From: Thunnus maccoyii
Lineage: Eukaryota > Chordata > Actinopteri > Scombriformes > Scombridae
NCBI RefSeq assembly: GCF_910596095.1
Contig: NC_056534.1
Coordinates: 8,680,990 to 8,744,989, forward strand
Direction: 5' to 3'
DNA length: 64,000 nucleotides
Shown here one piece after another: positions 26,067 through 40,280 of the stretch (positions are counted from its first letter, which is position 1; each line of letters begins with the position of its first letter). The position numbers and the translations under genes were made by a program. The notes under the pieces were generated by a model. It was not told the origin of the DNA. It searched no databases and was given only the letters and a program-made list of their open reading frames with translations.

Positions 26067-29000
26067 CTTACTTCCCTCCCTCTTACTCCTTCCTGTGGTT
26101 TTCCTCTCCCAGTCCTCCAGCAGAGCATACCTCTCCTGTTCTCCTCCCCTCTCCTCTGCACCTCCCACTCCCTTTTTTCTTCTCTCCCATTTTTTATTCT
26201 CCCGTGCATTTTTGAACTCCTTTTCCCGTATTTCATGATTATTTCTTGTCATTCTGTTATAACAGATGCCCAAAAAAGAAAACATCTCCCATTAGCGCTT
26301 TCTTTCATTTTCCATCATGTATGGTTGTGTTTAACACACTTCATTTAATAGTGTCTTCCTGATTTTTTCCTCTCGGTCCTTTCAACAGAAAATAAATCGG
26401 ATGAATTACAAAAAGAAGATAAAATCTCAAGTTTCTCAAATCATGAGCTGGATTGAAGAATGAATGCTGTTTTCAGAAGTAGGAATTTTAGGGGTTTTCT
26501 GAAGGAGGTCAGTGGATTTCAGGGTTTGATGTAAAAGTAGAGAAGGTATTAGAGGAGGGAGGAGAGACATAAGACCATCCATCACTCCTGGAACGATGTC
26601 AGTCCTTGTTTTTTTAAGGGGTTACATCCTTTGATCATTCCATCCCACGTCCTTATAAGGTATTACGCAATGCCGCTGCAACAGCACAGATGACAGGAGG
26701 CTTTGTTTTTGTGACTCAGAGGCATACAGAGTCATGAAGAGGAAGACTGTAAAGGCTGACGTGAATTCATGGGAAATGGCTAGAACTGAGAGAAACTGGA
26801 CACCTGTTTGAAAAGCAAAGAGCCGTGCTCGTTTCAACGCATAAAAACAACAAAAACAACGACAGAGCAGGGTTTGCATTGAGAAGGAAAAGGGATCTTA
26901 AGGGCATATGTGGGGTTGAGAAGGATCGAAGAATGGAGAAAACAGCGGGGGGTTCCTCTTACCACACAAATTGTGGTGAGATGGAGACATAATGAAACAT
27001 AATGTAGTTTTTGGAGACAAATGTTTGTTTTTTTTTAAAGAAGGAAGACAAAAAAGAGCTCTTCGTCTGTTATTGGCATCCAAGTATTTTTTCAAATAGC
27101 ACACTATGTTTTTGACTTCTTCATCTTCAAGGGCCCAAGACTATGTAGATCATCCAAAACAGTAATGACCATATCACGTTTCGAGCTCAAGTCACAAAAA
27201 CAAAACCACCGCCACTGCAGTTAGGTGGTTTTCTGCCGCCACGGCAGCGAAAGGAAATTTACTGTCAGTGTTCACAACTTGTGAATGTGTTGAACCACTG
27301 TTTTATATGTCAGCTCTGATTCACAGTACACTCTCTGTGCCAGCATTTGAACGAGTGAATTTCCCTCAGGATGCGAAAAATGGCATCGCATGGGGAGACT
27401 GGGTGTGAGCGGGTGGTAAAAAAAAAAAAAAAAAAAGAACGGCAAATAGAAAAACTGAGAGAGAAGAAAGCGGGGGAAAGAGAATGGCTGGAGGGAAAGA
27501 CAGAAACTGAAGGAGTCAGATGTGGGCTCCCACCCTTTCCTCTCCTCACTCTATTCCCATTTTTTTGTCTCAGTATTATCCTCCCTCTCTCTCTCTCTCC
27601 CTCTCTCTCTCTCCCTCTCCCTCTCTCTTGCATCTCAACAGCGCTAAGTGATGCAACTCTGCAGAGCTAGTCTGCAATAGCCACCAGTAGAGCCTGCAGT
27701 GTCTCTCGCACTGACACTGGCGTCTTCACCACTTAGGAGGGGAGTGGTGGCGGCTGTCAGGGGAGGAGGAGTGGGGGAGTAATCTCTCAAGACAGGGATT
27801 ATTAAGTTCTTTGCTTGAAAAATGCTCTTTCCAGACTCTCTGTACATCTCTAAACTCATTTTTGAATCACTATAAGACTCAGTTCAACTTTTTAAAAAGG
27901 AGTCGCTGCAGAAAGCCAGTTGATCTTTGTACAAAACAAAATAAAGATGGCTGCTCTGGCAAGTTGCAAGTGTTTTATAAAAACTGTGGAACTTATTTGA
28001 AACAGCCACTTTGGGACTCAATATTTTTCATACTATTAGCATTTGTCATAAAGTGGTTCAAGGAATGTGACAAGGAGTTGAGTCCATGAAAGAGATGTAT
28101 TTCAAAAATGACATTTACTGAAACTTATCTAACATAAACGGTAAAGTGTGGAAATCAGTAACGCATGTGTGGGGTTGTTTTTGTAGAGCAAAAGGAAGCA
28201 GCCACTGCCTGAAATGCAGAATGGATGCCTGTTTAAGGAAGGGTGGAAAGGTGCTGTTAGACTAGATTTTGCTTGCTAAAATGTACTTACGTGGTGTGGC
28301 AGAAAGGACAGGAAGCAGCATGGGGACGGTTGTTAACATAGATTACGGGAGCTAGCATGGCTAACGGGCTAACAACAACAGATTTTATCAATCACCTATC
28401 GCTGTCCTTGCACTCACTACAGCCAACCAACCTTCTCCCTCCTCTGCTGCCCGTATTATTTTGCAGTGCAGGTACATAAACAATAGACCATTCATATTTC
28501 CTGAATCAGAGTTCAACACAACCCTCTTTCTCAAACATTGGAGAGATTTTGCGATTGCAATTTTACGTGTCAAAGTTCAATTAGCTTGAACTCTGCACAA
28601 AGTGAAAGAGGCAGGTTAGCTCACAACACATCTCACCCACTAACTCTTATAAATGAAGGGGAAGCAAAATGCAGTTGACGGCACCTGAAGACTAAGCTCA
28701 TTGGCCAGCTAAAAGCCCAGGTGAGCTGCAGCTGACGAACCTCCCCAGTCAGCCAATAGACCCTTTTCACGGCAACATTTCATACCAGGAAAAGCACGAG
28801 AGTAATTAATACCATGAAGTATAGCTGCATTATGTGTGCAGGTTTCATGGCCCTTGTGTTGGCCTTGTATGCTGGCACACTGGCATGGCTTACTGGGACA
28901 TCTAAATGGAACAGGAGACATTGTTAACGTTATTAGTAACACCTGTGCTTTTCCTTCTATGACAAAATGTCTGAGAAGTAGACATGGTGGGAGGACGCAC

Positions 29001-32000
29001 TGCAAAAAGGTATTACTAGTATTTAGAAACGTTACTATTTTTGCACGTCTTCTCTACATCACCACTTGCTGTAACCGAATCTTTCTATTTTTCTGTCAAT
29101 TCCCATCCATCCACCCAGCACTCAGTACTATCATGTAACCGTATCTGTACAGTATACTGTATCAATCAATAGTGTCTGCACACCAGAATTTCTTATTCTA
29201 CTTATACCAAAGAAGGGGGGTTTCTCACAACTTTCACAAGTCAGAAACTATTGACAAAAAAATGTCTGGAAGTCGATTTTGTGGTCTTTGTAGTGTTGCA
29301 CACCTGACACTGCCTGAAATGTTTCAAGCAGGCTAAAACAAGTCATATTCAGCATAGTCTAGTCTAAGTCAAAGGACGAAAAAAATACAATTAGTTATGT
29401 TACAGATGATACAGTTTAAAAGCAGAGCATTTTTCTACTAAATGTTACTACTACTACTATACTAAATGTTAAGCTTGGTTGTCAGTTGTTCTGAATCTTT
29501 TTTTTTTTTCCTACTGACAGAAGTTCAAATATCCCAGAATGCAATGCAGCCTTGACACATGTTGCATTCGTAATAGGCAGAGTTCCATTTTTCTCAAGTG
29601 AAAAAAAAACTCTCTATAATGGAACAAGTTCAGACACAGTCCCTGCGTTGTCTAAATGCCTTCTGGAAAATGTTGAAAATCTAACTGAAGTACATGAGGC
29701 AGGTTGACAGAAATTGATCAATTACACATTCTTGTCGCCACATACCAGTAACTCCTGGAGTGGTATATGAAGGTGAAAATTACCTTTCAAAATGTAGAGA
29801 GCAGGTGTGATTTTTGGAAATGGAAATTGCTGGAGTTCATTTCAAACAAACAGGAGACTGTAGGTACATGAGCTGCACAAGACTACCAGAACTACAAGAA
29901 TATATCAGTAGAGGAGAGTGGAAGGATGCAGCAGTGCTTAATACAGGATAAAGCAACCTCATCCCAGTTTATCCCGTCATAACTCAAAGATAAACTGAAC
30001 CATATATAGTCATGATAAACAAACTGGTATCATGCTGATACCAGTGCAGAGCAAGTTTATATGGACCTGGTGATCTTAATGGGGACATATCATGCTTTTT
30101 GTGATTTTCTCTTATTTTTATACTGTCAAAAGTCAAAAGCCAGGGCTTCAGCCTGCTCTGAACTCTGACTTTGCAAAGTTACCTTTATTTCTCCATTGAC
30201 CTGACATCAGACTATTTGCGCAAGCCAACAAATGGTTGTCCGCTCCATAGTCTTTGTCACTAAGGTTGCTCCATGGGTCGATCACATTGTCTACTTGCAT
30301 ATTTCGGATCAGATTCTGGCTCAAACATCTACGGATGTATTTGAGAAGTTTATATTTTGAGTAAAGAACAAGAAAAAGAAGTGAAGTCTGACTACTGTTG
30401 TTTATTTATGTGACTTCCAGAGTTGACAGAAGTCTGCCAAAAGGCAACTTTTGGGAGCTAACTATTAAGAACAAAGTGGGCTCATCGGGAGGGGGGCCTT
30501 AAAGAGACAGGAGCTACAACGGTCTGTTTCAGACAAAGGCTAAACTGAGGGGCTGCATGAATGGCCAGTATAAGATAAATGAGTTTGTATAAGTTTAAAT
30601 AAGTTTTTGAACTGAATGTCCTCTTTGTCCTCTGCTCTGATGAACCAACTGCACACTACTTGCCCAGCATCAAAGTTTAAAAAACATCATCACCACCCAA
30701 TAGTTACATGGGAAATGCATCATCAGCTGAGTCATCATGAGTATTTAAAATTTCTGTGACCAGAGAGATAAATATTTTTTCAAGCTGATAATATGTCAAA
30801 GATTGTTTTTACAGCGTGTTCTGCTGCTCCCAAGTGGCCAAAAAAAATCAATTATTGCTACTTTAAAGTTTCTGGTCAACACATGGTTACAGCTGTTTCA
30901 CCAGTTATATGGTAAAATCTGTTGCTGTTGTTACCTATTAAACTATTGACCAGATTTGTTTACGGTGTCCTGTTATGATTTTAACAGACACCTGCCAGTC
31001 AATCAGAAACTAGTATTTCCCATGGCAATGGTATAAAAGTCCATGAGCATTTCTCAGTCTGCATTCTTGTCTGTATTTCTTGTGGACATGTGAAACTTAA
31101 TCAGTCACCGCCAAAGTACTGTTCCAATTCAAAGTCTGCATCTAGCCAAGTAAAGTCCAAATGACTGGAAGTGTTCTTACTCAGCCTGTTTTAATGAGGA
31201 TAAATTGGGAGCTGACTTGTGTGGACTTGAGATAGCCAAATATCCCAGAATGCAGTGGAGATTTTGAGACAGACTAAAAGTTGTTATCTTTTTCATCCTA
31301 AGACTGCTATTATGTCATTTTCGGAAATGTGAGGACCCACTGGCCAGGTGAGATTGGTCGGTTATCTTGGGAGCTGGGCTGCTAGTGGAAAACAGTCTTA
31401 TCTCAGCAGTCCCTTCAGTAATTTACCACTGGTTCTCTTGTCCCTGTACCTCCTTAAATGTTGAGATATCACTACATTCCAATAAGAATATATATGTAAA
31501 TTAAAATGAGCAGATCAGATAATATAATTGATTGCATCTCACTGTCAATTGGGTTATTTTTTCTTCTGAAAAAGTCTGTTCGTGGAGCTTTGAGTTGAGA
31601 TGATTGTGTCACAATACAGTAAGGTACAGTTGTGTTGAACTGTAATCACCAGAGTTAGTGGCGTTAGCAGGAACGCTGTGGTTCCACTTGCAAATAATTG
31701 TACTGTGTCCTCCTGTCCTCGGGAGTATGTACTCCCACATTAAACTTGCCAAGTTCGAACTCCTAAGTATGCAAGTCCAAACTTGGCATACTCTGTATTG
31801 AGGAAGGCCTCGTCTAAAGGCCATGAGGGTCTTTTTAAAAATAGAAATCTTTACAACTCTGAAATTATATTTAGAGTTTGATTCATACATCTTGTTCATA
31901 GCATAACTGAGTACAAACAATGAGTTTGGGAGAGACATCACAGTCTTCCACAAACCCAAACACTGGGATGTACTGAAGGACAAGAAGACGGCAAAACATT

Positions 32001-32917
32001 AAACAGGCCGCAGCAATTACACCACAGGAGTTGACACAATGTGAAAAGATGGCATCCCTGTATTTACAAGTATTGTACATTCATTTTGTACCATGAATCT
32101 TCCTTTTTTTCAGCAATTTAATTGTGTTAGAGTTTTGTTTGAGCCTCTGAATTAAGACTTATTTGTGTCTTACTGTCTCACTCTCCCACCATGACTTTCT
32201 TCCTCCTCTTTTTCCTTCCATATTAGTAGGTCCTCTGTACTTTTCTCTTTCTCTCTCCATTTATTTCTCTCTCTATCCCTTCTCTTCACTCATAACCCCC
32301 ACCCATAATCCCTTGCACCACCACCATCCCACTGTTTGGCAGCGGGACAAGGTCAACACAGAAACCTCTTCACTTCTCTTCTCTGCTTTCCCTCCCTGTA
32401 ATTCCTCACCATCAGCGGAGCAACAGATCCCTCCCCCTCCCTCTGCCCGATCCTTTCATCCACCGCCGAGGAGCGAAGGAAGTCAGGGAAAGAGAAAGAC
32501 TAAAGATGGAGAAGAGGGTGAAGGAGAAGTCCGTGGATTGTCGACGAAGAATGAGTGCATATATCCTGGGCTGTGTTGAAAGTATAAAGACGGGGAGGAC
32601 GAAAGAGGGAAGGAATATTAGGAAATGAAAGGCAGAAAGAGGAAGGAGAGGAGTTGGTGGAGAGAGACAGAAAGACTGCGGGTGAAAAGTGTTTTTAACC
32701 TTCCTTGTCAGGCGAGACAGACGAGGCCAAGAGCGGTTCCAGAAATCAATCTTTCTCCGCCTCTATCACTCATTTTCCTTCTCTTTCTTTCTGTTTTGTC
32801 CTTCTCTTTCCCTCCATCCCTCTCATTCCATCAGCCCTGTCATCCAGACCTAAAACACACAAACACATGCGCCTCACATTCCTACGTGCAGAGCAGATTC
32901 ACCCAATTTGTTTCCAC

Positions 32918-32920
<3 letters not shown>

Positions 32921-32977
<57 letters not shown>
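32921..32977 (+). repeat. GT microsatellite (57 bp)
   Basis: Uninterrupted GT repeat in the putative first intron of glis2. Confidence 0.97.
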
Positions 32978-32978
<1 letters not shown>

Positions 32979-34574
32979 CAAGCCTGTAAATAATAACCAA
33001 TCCCAGCTGTACTGTGGGCTGTTCCTCTCGTTCTCTGTGGGGAAACAAAGAAGGAGAGAAGGAAAGAAAAGAAAAAAATAGAGGCTCCATCAAATAACAG
33101 AGTAATGAGCTGGAAAAAAGTCAGCAGAGAGTTAAGCAGGAAGAATTAATAATGTTTTAATGCTAACAGACATTATGAGTCCTGTACAACTGTTAGTCAG
33201 TGGTCTCTGTGTATGCTGTAGGAGCTGCAACTTTTATTCCTTTCAATGTGGAGTTTCAGACTTTTCTATCCCACCAGCAGGCACTTGTGAGGACAGAAAT
33301 ACTGCTCCACAGGTAAATAAACTCTATAGTTTCCTTCCAAATACTTCAAAACAATGCATCACTATAAGTCGCCTTCCTCACACTGGGGGGGAAATCGCCT
33401 ATCAATTTCATACTGATTTTCCGGGTTTATGTGAAGTAGCTCAGTCTAATTGGGGCTGAATCTTAACAAAACAGAGTATACTTGTTTTCTACCTTAAGGG
33501 AAAGGAAGGGGTTTGAGATGAAAACAGGAGATTAGGAGAGAACAACAGTGAACAATGTTGATAGACGTAGCAAGAAAGATCGATGGACAGGAAGGGAATT
33601 AGCAGAGAAAACAAGTTAACTGTTGAAAGTTAAAAGTTGACTTGAATGCACTTGTTAATACAAATATTTCCCTCTTAGGATTCAGTCTTGTAAAGGGCTG
33701 CAACTAACAACTATTTTCACTATCAATTATTTTCTGGATTCATAGATAAATTGTTTGGCCTACAAAATTTTAGAAAACAGTGAAAATGTCTGTGTCCGCT
33801 TTCCTACAGCCCATGGTAATGTCTTCATAAGACTAAGAATAGCAACAAATCACAAAACACAAGCTGGAAATGGGGAATGCTTTTCATTTTCATCGATCAA
33901 CTAATTGATTAATTGACCAATTGTTACAGCTCTAATCCTGTGTTTAAAAAGTTTTAAATCAGTCCATTTCCAAAGTCAATCCTCGCGGAGTTAAAACTTT
34001 GACGCACAATTGCGGATTATGTTGACAGTGCTAACATAAGACAGGATCCCTATCCTATGTCTCTTCAATTAACTTAGGCCTCATCGTGGTAGCTTAGTTC
34101 CGGTTTCAGCTCTTTATTGTGGCTAGCTAGCGTTAGCATGTTCTCGGGTTGCGCGACAGCCACACCAACGAGCCCCACAAGTAGTCAGGACATTAGCCAT
34201 AACATTAGTGTTACTAGTTTGCTTGTAACAAAAAAAAGGCATTTATAGACTAAAATATTAATTAATGTATCAAAAACTTATCAGCAGATTGGTAATCCTT
34301 GGTGCATTCATCTGTAGAAGAGTGCTACAAGTGAGAGGCTGACACTGAAGTCAACATCATCAAAGCAGTCATGAGAAAAGAGAAAGATGAAGGAAAGAAG
34401 AGAAGCTAACAGTCCATCCATTGTTATCCACATCTATGAGCCACTGGGACACAGAAAAAGTCCATTTCTGATCCTACGCCCATCTGCCATGGCACTTGAT
34501 CCTTCTTTACAATCATGATTCTCTCCCTCGCCAACACATCTTTTTTTTTTCTTCCTTACATATCCATTTTTTCA

Positions 34575-35035
34575 GATTGTCCATCTGTCCGTCCATCCCA
34601 TTCTCGTGAACGCGATATCTCAGGAACGCCTTGAGGGAATTCCTTCAAATTTGGCACAAACTTCCACTTGGGCTCAAGGAGGAACTAATTCGATTTTGGT
34701 GGCCATAGGTCAAAGGTCAAGGTCACTGTGACTTCACAAACCACATTTTTCACTGTAACTCAAAAATTCATATGCTTATTATGATTAAGTTTCTCACAAA
34801 TGTCTAATAGGATAAAATGATGAAGTGAAGATGACATTTTATATCCAAAAGGTCAAAGGTCAACTTTGCTGTGACATCATAATGTTCTGTAAAAACACTT
34901 TTCTGGCCATTATTCATCACCTTAACTCAGAAAACAGAAGGGGAGACTATGACCATATTTCACATTTTGTCAGATACTGAATTGGTGACACTAATCTTTG
35001 ACGCCCACCTTGAAACTGTGGTGATTGTATAGTAG
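34575..35035 (+). repeat. Dispersed repeat with nuclear-receptor half-sites
   Basis: Starts TGTCCATCTGTCCGTCCATC and contains CTCGTGAACGCGATATCTCA, GGCACAAACTTCCACTTGGG and repeated AGGTCA words. AGGTCA occurs at 34707, 34714 and 34720, and again at 34850 and 34857. The sequence type recurs widely in fish genomes; its transposon class is unknown to me. Confidence 0.65.
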
Positions 35036-35114
35036 TATCCACATTTTAGACTTTATAGCTTCTTTGCAGCAACATCCATATATGAAGCTTTGTCTACTGT
35101 CATGGCTACAACTT

Positions 35115-35200
35115 TGTGTGCTATCAGATTTAGCTTTATTGGTCAAGCATGTGAACACATACAAGGAAAATACACTTAATACATTGTATTAAATACCTTC
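35115..35200 (+). repeat. Fragment of TTTATTGGTCAAGCATGTGAACA repeat
   Basis: TAGCTTTATTGGTCAAGCAT then GTGAACACATACAAGGAAAA matches the end of a common fish interspersed repeat. Only a fragment is present. Confidence 0.45.
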
Positions 35201-35639
35201 AAAGTCTTCACTACAAATGATATATGAGTCTGGACACACATGGATGTAAACTGCAACTTGACTGGTTGGCAGAGTCAGAGGCATACAACCACGAAGCGGT
35301 ATTTCTAGTTTTCTCTTTTTTTCATGGAGGCCTGCGTTTCGTTTGCCTCTTTCCTCAAACGCAGACCGAACAGAAAGAGACAGACAGGCAGCAAGAGGGA
35401 GGGAGGAGAGGGGAGAATAAGAAGGGAGGAGAGGGAGAAGGGGAGAGATGGAGGGGGGTGTCGGGGTGGGGTTTGTGGAATTTGGTCTATGTTTGGTTTG
35501 GAAGTAAAGGCCCCGGCTCTGGGCTCTCAGGAGGATAATGGAAAAGAGAGGGAGAAGAAAGGAAGGTTTATGGATGTGTGTGTACCCTCACAGGTGGTCG
35601 GCACATACTGATGGGGGGCCTTTTTGTGTGTCAGAAAGT

Positions 35640-35644
<5 letters not shown>

Positions 35645-35692
<48 letters not shown>

Positions 35693-35694
35693 CG
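35645..35694 (+). repeat. GT microsatellite ending in CG-CA alternation
   Basis: About 42 bp of TG followed by CGCGCACGC, a purine-pyrimidine alternation able to adopt Z-DNA. Confidence 0.95.
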
Positions 35695-35997
35695 CAAGTC
35701 TGTGTGTCTACTGACTTGCGTCGGCATGATGGCACAGCTAATGCTATGTGAGCTCAAAGCATGTGTGTGCATTTGTCTTCGCAGATGTTGGCACGGGAGT
35801 ACTTTAACATGTAAGAATCAGAGAAGGAAGACAGAGAGAGGAGGTGAATAAGACATTCCTAGGATGGAGGAGGAGGAGGTGGGGGGAGATGCAGGGAGCC
35901 AGTGGTTAGTTAGTGGTTAGAAACTAAGGAAGAAAAATGAATATCTGGTCCAGGGCTGGGCCCAGAAACGATACCACAACCAACCATCGAGCCAAGC

Positions 35998-36124
35998 AGG
36001 AGGAGAGAAGAGGAGAGGAGAGGAGAGGAGAGGAGAGGAGTGGAGTGGAGAGGAGAGGAGAGGAGAGGAGAGGAGAGGAGAGGAGAGGAGAGGAGAGGAG
36101 AGGAGAGAAGAGGAGAGGAGAGGA
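35998..36124 (+). repeat. AGGAG pentanucleotide satellite
   Basis: About 25 tandem AGGAG units with a few variants (TGGAG near 36041-36050, AGAAG). It is an all-purine strand apart from those T bases. The RRGEE-repeat frames are artefacts. Confidence 0.97.
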
Positions 36125-36519
36125 ATAAAGTTGAAAAGAGTTATGTAGAGGAGAACCAGGGAGGCCTCCTCCAGCACCACCACCTCCCACCCGCCTCCCA
36201 TATGAGGCCTGCTAACTCCTGCTCTGCCGCAGGGGAGAAAAAGGGGGAGTGGTGCTTTTATAGCTGGGCTGAACCCACTGAACCCATCATGTACAAACAG
36301 CAGGGAAAGTATGGAGACAACGGAGGGCCGAGGCCAGCAGCCAGCCACACAGGGGGGCTTCAGTGGTCGGGGAGGGTGGGGGTGGAGGGGTGGGGGTCAA
36401 GGTCGGGGAGCACAGGAGGGCCGGAGGTATGAGAAGAGGAGGAGAGTGATGGAGAAGATAGAGGAAAGTCATTGCAGATCTCCTTCTACTCCCTCTCCAC
36501 ACCATCAGTTAGGGTTTGA

Positions 36520-37395
36520 TTTATTTCTCTCTCTCTCTCTCTTTCTCTCTATTGTTTTTTCTCTTTCTTTCTTTCTTTCTTTCTTCCATTGTTTGTTTCC
36601 ATCACTTTTTTTTTTTTTGCTTTCCCAATTCTGTTTCCTTCACATATTACTTATTTCATTCCTTCTTCGGCCATTTTTGCTTCCACCACTTTCTTTCTTC
36701 CTTTTTTTTCTTCACATTTTTATTTCCTTTCTTTTTCCTTCTTCCTTCTTTCCTTCTTTCTTTTTTCTTTCATACTTATATTTAACTCCTTCCTCCCTTT
36801 AGTCATTCTTCATGCCATTTTTTTTGCTTCCTTCATTCCTTTTGCCTTTTTTTACTTCACTTCATTCCTTCCCTTCTTCGTTCCTTTCCCATTCATTTTA
36901 TTTTCTTTCTGCCATTCCTTGCCACCTCTGCTGTCTTTCTTTCTTTGGTTACCTAACTCGCTCCTCTCTTTCTTGCCTTTACATTTTCTTTGCTTCTTTC
37001 TTCAGTTTCATCTGACTTAATTTCTTCCATCTTTTTCTCCTTGTCATTGTTTACTTCGCTCTTTGCTTACCCCACTTTGTTCTTTTCTATTCTTCTTTTT
37101 TCCTCTTTTTTCTATATTACTTTTTAATCCCTCCTTCCACTCTCTCATTCCTTCTTTTTTTAAACTAATCCTTTTGGCATTTTATGCATTTATTTGAGAG
37201 TTGACAGTAGAGATGATAGGAAATATGTGGGGAGAGAAATGGGGAAGAACGTGCAATAAAGGTACTTTTTCTCTCTTCCTTCCTTCCTTGACTTTCTTCC
37301 TTCCATCACTTTCTCATTACTCTTTCTCTCATTCCTCTTTCCCTTCACTTTCTGCTATTCTTTGCTTCCTTTACTTCCTCCCCTCCTTTTTTTCC
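36520..37395 (+). repeat. Polypyrimidine stretch (CTTT/TTCC-rich)
   Basis: Almost 900 bp in which C and T dominate one strand, with TTTC, TTCC and CTTT units, broken by a normal-composition island at about 37170-37265. It produces the long Phe/Leu/Ser-rich frames, which are not genes. Confidence 0.85.
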
Positions 37396-38719
37396 TGTCT
37401 GGATAAACAATATTTTAACACTCACACAGTCATATATGCCATATATATGAGCAGTACTCCCACCCTGGAGCAGACAGTGTGGGTGGAAGGGGGCTGTACG
37501 GCAGACGCACCCAACAACAACAGGAAAGGAGTTCGCTTAGCTCTGCGCCTTTTTCTTAAATCCATCCATGTGCGTCGGTCCAACCTTTAGAGAACAGCAT
37601 GATGCAACGAGCCTGCAACCTGCACGTTGCTGCCATCACATGAAAACCACACATTCTACAAAACACTTCACCCTGACCATCATGATGCATTTTAGAAAAA
37701 TTAAATGGGTCTGACGCACCCATGGGTCACTCCCAAAGCCAGCCCTGCCTCTCGGGACCCCGAAGGTTTTACTTCAAAATCAGTCCAGCTTGAGATAGGA
37801 TGTTTTCTGTTCCTAATGCAGAGGCGTATCATCCTTTAGGGAGGATTAGGAGTCATGATCAGCAGTGCTGTCAGGGGGTTGGAGGACTTGTGGGATTTGA
37901 TGACCCAAACTGCTGGGAGGAGGACAAGGGAAACAAAGGTCTTGTCTCCACCCTGCCCCACTTTGGAGTATGTGCAGTATATGCAGGCAAGCAAAAGTCT
38001 GCATGTGTATTGTTCTATGCCTATATCAAAGTTCTCACATTTTTCAAAACATGGATTTACAGGTACACATTAGTGGTCAGACAGGCTATCTCACATCCAA
38101 CTGCATAATTATACATACTGACGTACTGTAAATTACATAATACCACAGATCCTCATAATATGAGCTGGCACCCACATTGGGAGGATGAGCAGTACATTTT
38201 TTTAAGTTGAGGTAACTAAACATACGTGGTTAAGGTAATCTAAAGATTGTGAACATGTTTAAAAGAAAGGAAGATTGCCTTTTGACCGGAGATGACAACC
38301 AAATCCCAGTGTTGAAGTCAAACACTGTACATCTATCTATCAACCCTGACCTCCTCCATAAGAAGTGGCAGTATAAAGACATCACATGCATCCGACAACC
38401 CCTCCCTCCACACCTTTCTGAGGTGTGGGGACACTACATACTACAACTTTTGTATATTTCTCAAACCAACAGTCTGACAAGCACGCCCTCTTCACACAAC
38501 AATTGGTACAGGTTTGAACTTCTCCATCCACCTCTCTTTTTTCTCACAAACGTACGTTTTATACTTTGTAAAACATAGTTTGTTTGAAGCATGCTGGACC
38601 CTTCAGAAAGTCACACCATATCTTGCTTTGTTATTGAACTTTTCTGTCATTAACTCATATGAACAAATAAATAATCCAGCTGTTTTCCAGGTGAGGACGT
38701 GCACATTGTATATACATTA

Positions 38720-38900
38720 CATGTGTCCAAAATCAACACTACACAAGTATTTCATCCAATCCAAAGACTTCCGGTCTGCGTTTTTACGTTTGTGTCATAG
38801 ACATTTCAGTAAAAATGTTGTGTTTTTGCCAAGCAGAAGTACATGTGAGGAAAATAACATAGTTCCCAGAACAGATCCTTGAGGAACTCCGTAACTGTGA
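38720..38900 (-). pseudogene. Tiny LINE reverse-transcriptase relic
   Basis: The minus strand reads YGVPQGSVLGTMLFS, then LLLGKNTTFLLKCL, comparable to the GVPQGSVLGP...YMLPLGNII segment of fish LINE reverse transcriptases. It is interrupted by a stop soon after. Confidence 0.5.
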
Positions 38901-40280
38901 TGAGCTAAAGGAAGTTAGGACTGCAACTACCAATTATTTTCATTGTTTTGTAAATAAAATGTCAGAAAATTCTCAAAAATGTCCCTCACAATTTTCCAAA
39001 TTCCAAGGTGACATCTTCAAATGTCTTGTTTTGTGTAACAACAGTCTAAAGCACACAGATGTTTGGTTTACTATCATATAACACAAAGAAAAACAGCAAA
39101 TTCTCACATTTTTGGAGCTGAAACAGAGCTTTCTATAAGCGCCAGTTGCCGGCCAAACAGCCGACTACACATGTAAGTCCAGCCAGCTATTTATTAATGT
39201 TTCATTCTAATAAAATAGTTTTGATTAAGAAGTTGCAATTCACAATGTACATGTACAACCACTATCCTCCAATTCAAAACAATGCAAGCATGATGATAAA
39301 GAAACATGCTTATCTGTCTCTATCAGTCCCACATGCTCTATATGAATGTGTGTGCACGCTCTCAGCTGAGAGGTTGTGTCCTACCAAATAGAGAGTAGGG
39401 AGTCGTCTTCAGTGTTTGACAAATATTAGCAAAATAATTGATGACCAAACACATTAAGAATTGCATTGATTGCACAGACATCCTCATTAGACAGGTTGCT
39501 TCAGAAAATATCAGAAAACACTGGTGGCAGCAACCTGACAATTGCATAGTAACCATTAAAAAGTCCACTGAAAGACCTGTATTCTTCATATACACCACAC
39601 AGAAATGTATGGCTTAATGAATGAACGAATGAATTAATTATCTTTATTTACATTGCACTTTTTACAGCAGAGCCATCTCTAAGACACATTGCAAACACAC
39701 ACTAAAACAGGCAATGCTGTCAAAGTAACAGGTCTGTGTCATGTGAGGAAAATGTAGGCTATGCCTCGGCCTCACACTCAGGATGGTAGTGAAGATGAAA
39801 ATGAAGACAAAGATGACTAGAAGTTGAGTTGATTCTGTAGATTCATGTGACTCACATGATGTGAGTCAAGTGATTCACATGTTTTGTTATTGTAGAGTTA
39901 TTTTTGGCATAGGTTTATTTTATAGTTAATTTAATTTGAAACCAATACATAGGCTAGATAAGACCCCTGGACCCTCTAGCTGGCTACTTTTTCCCATTTG
40001 CTGGTTACTCTATATCCATGTGGAAAGCCCTTCAGCCAGACAATATTGGGTATTTTTGTCTGAAGAATTACTCAGACGATGAATCAATTATCAAATTAGT
40101 TTCTGATTACTTTCTTTCAATCAACTTCTCATTTCAATTTTATGTGACACTTTATTTGTTTTATGTGAGAATAAAGGTACTGGTATAACAATGGTTCTTT
40201 TCACATACACATACAGGGCCTATACCATTCAGAAAAAAATTCATCTGTTCTTTTTATATATATGTCCAGGTTTATGTGAA

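Noticed and set aside
32625..33093. Cys-Val repeat and Thr-His repeat frames
   Set aside because: Created by the GT/CA microsatellite at 32921-32977. The same applies to the frames at 35527-35851 and 41309-41674.
36040..36432. Open frame of repeated RRGEE and its antisense LLSSP frame
   Set aside because: Pure translation of the AGGAG microsatellite, not a gene.
36311..37020. Long Phe/Leu/Ser-rich frames resembling membrane proteins
   Set aside because: Produced by the polypyrimidine stretch; three overlapping frames look alike and no splice structure or conserved motif is present.
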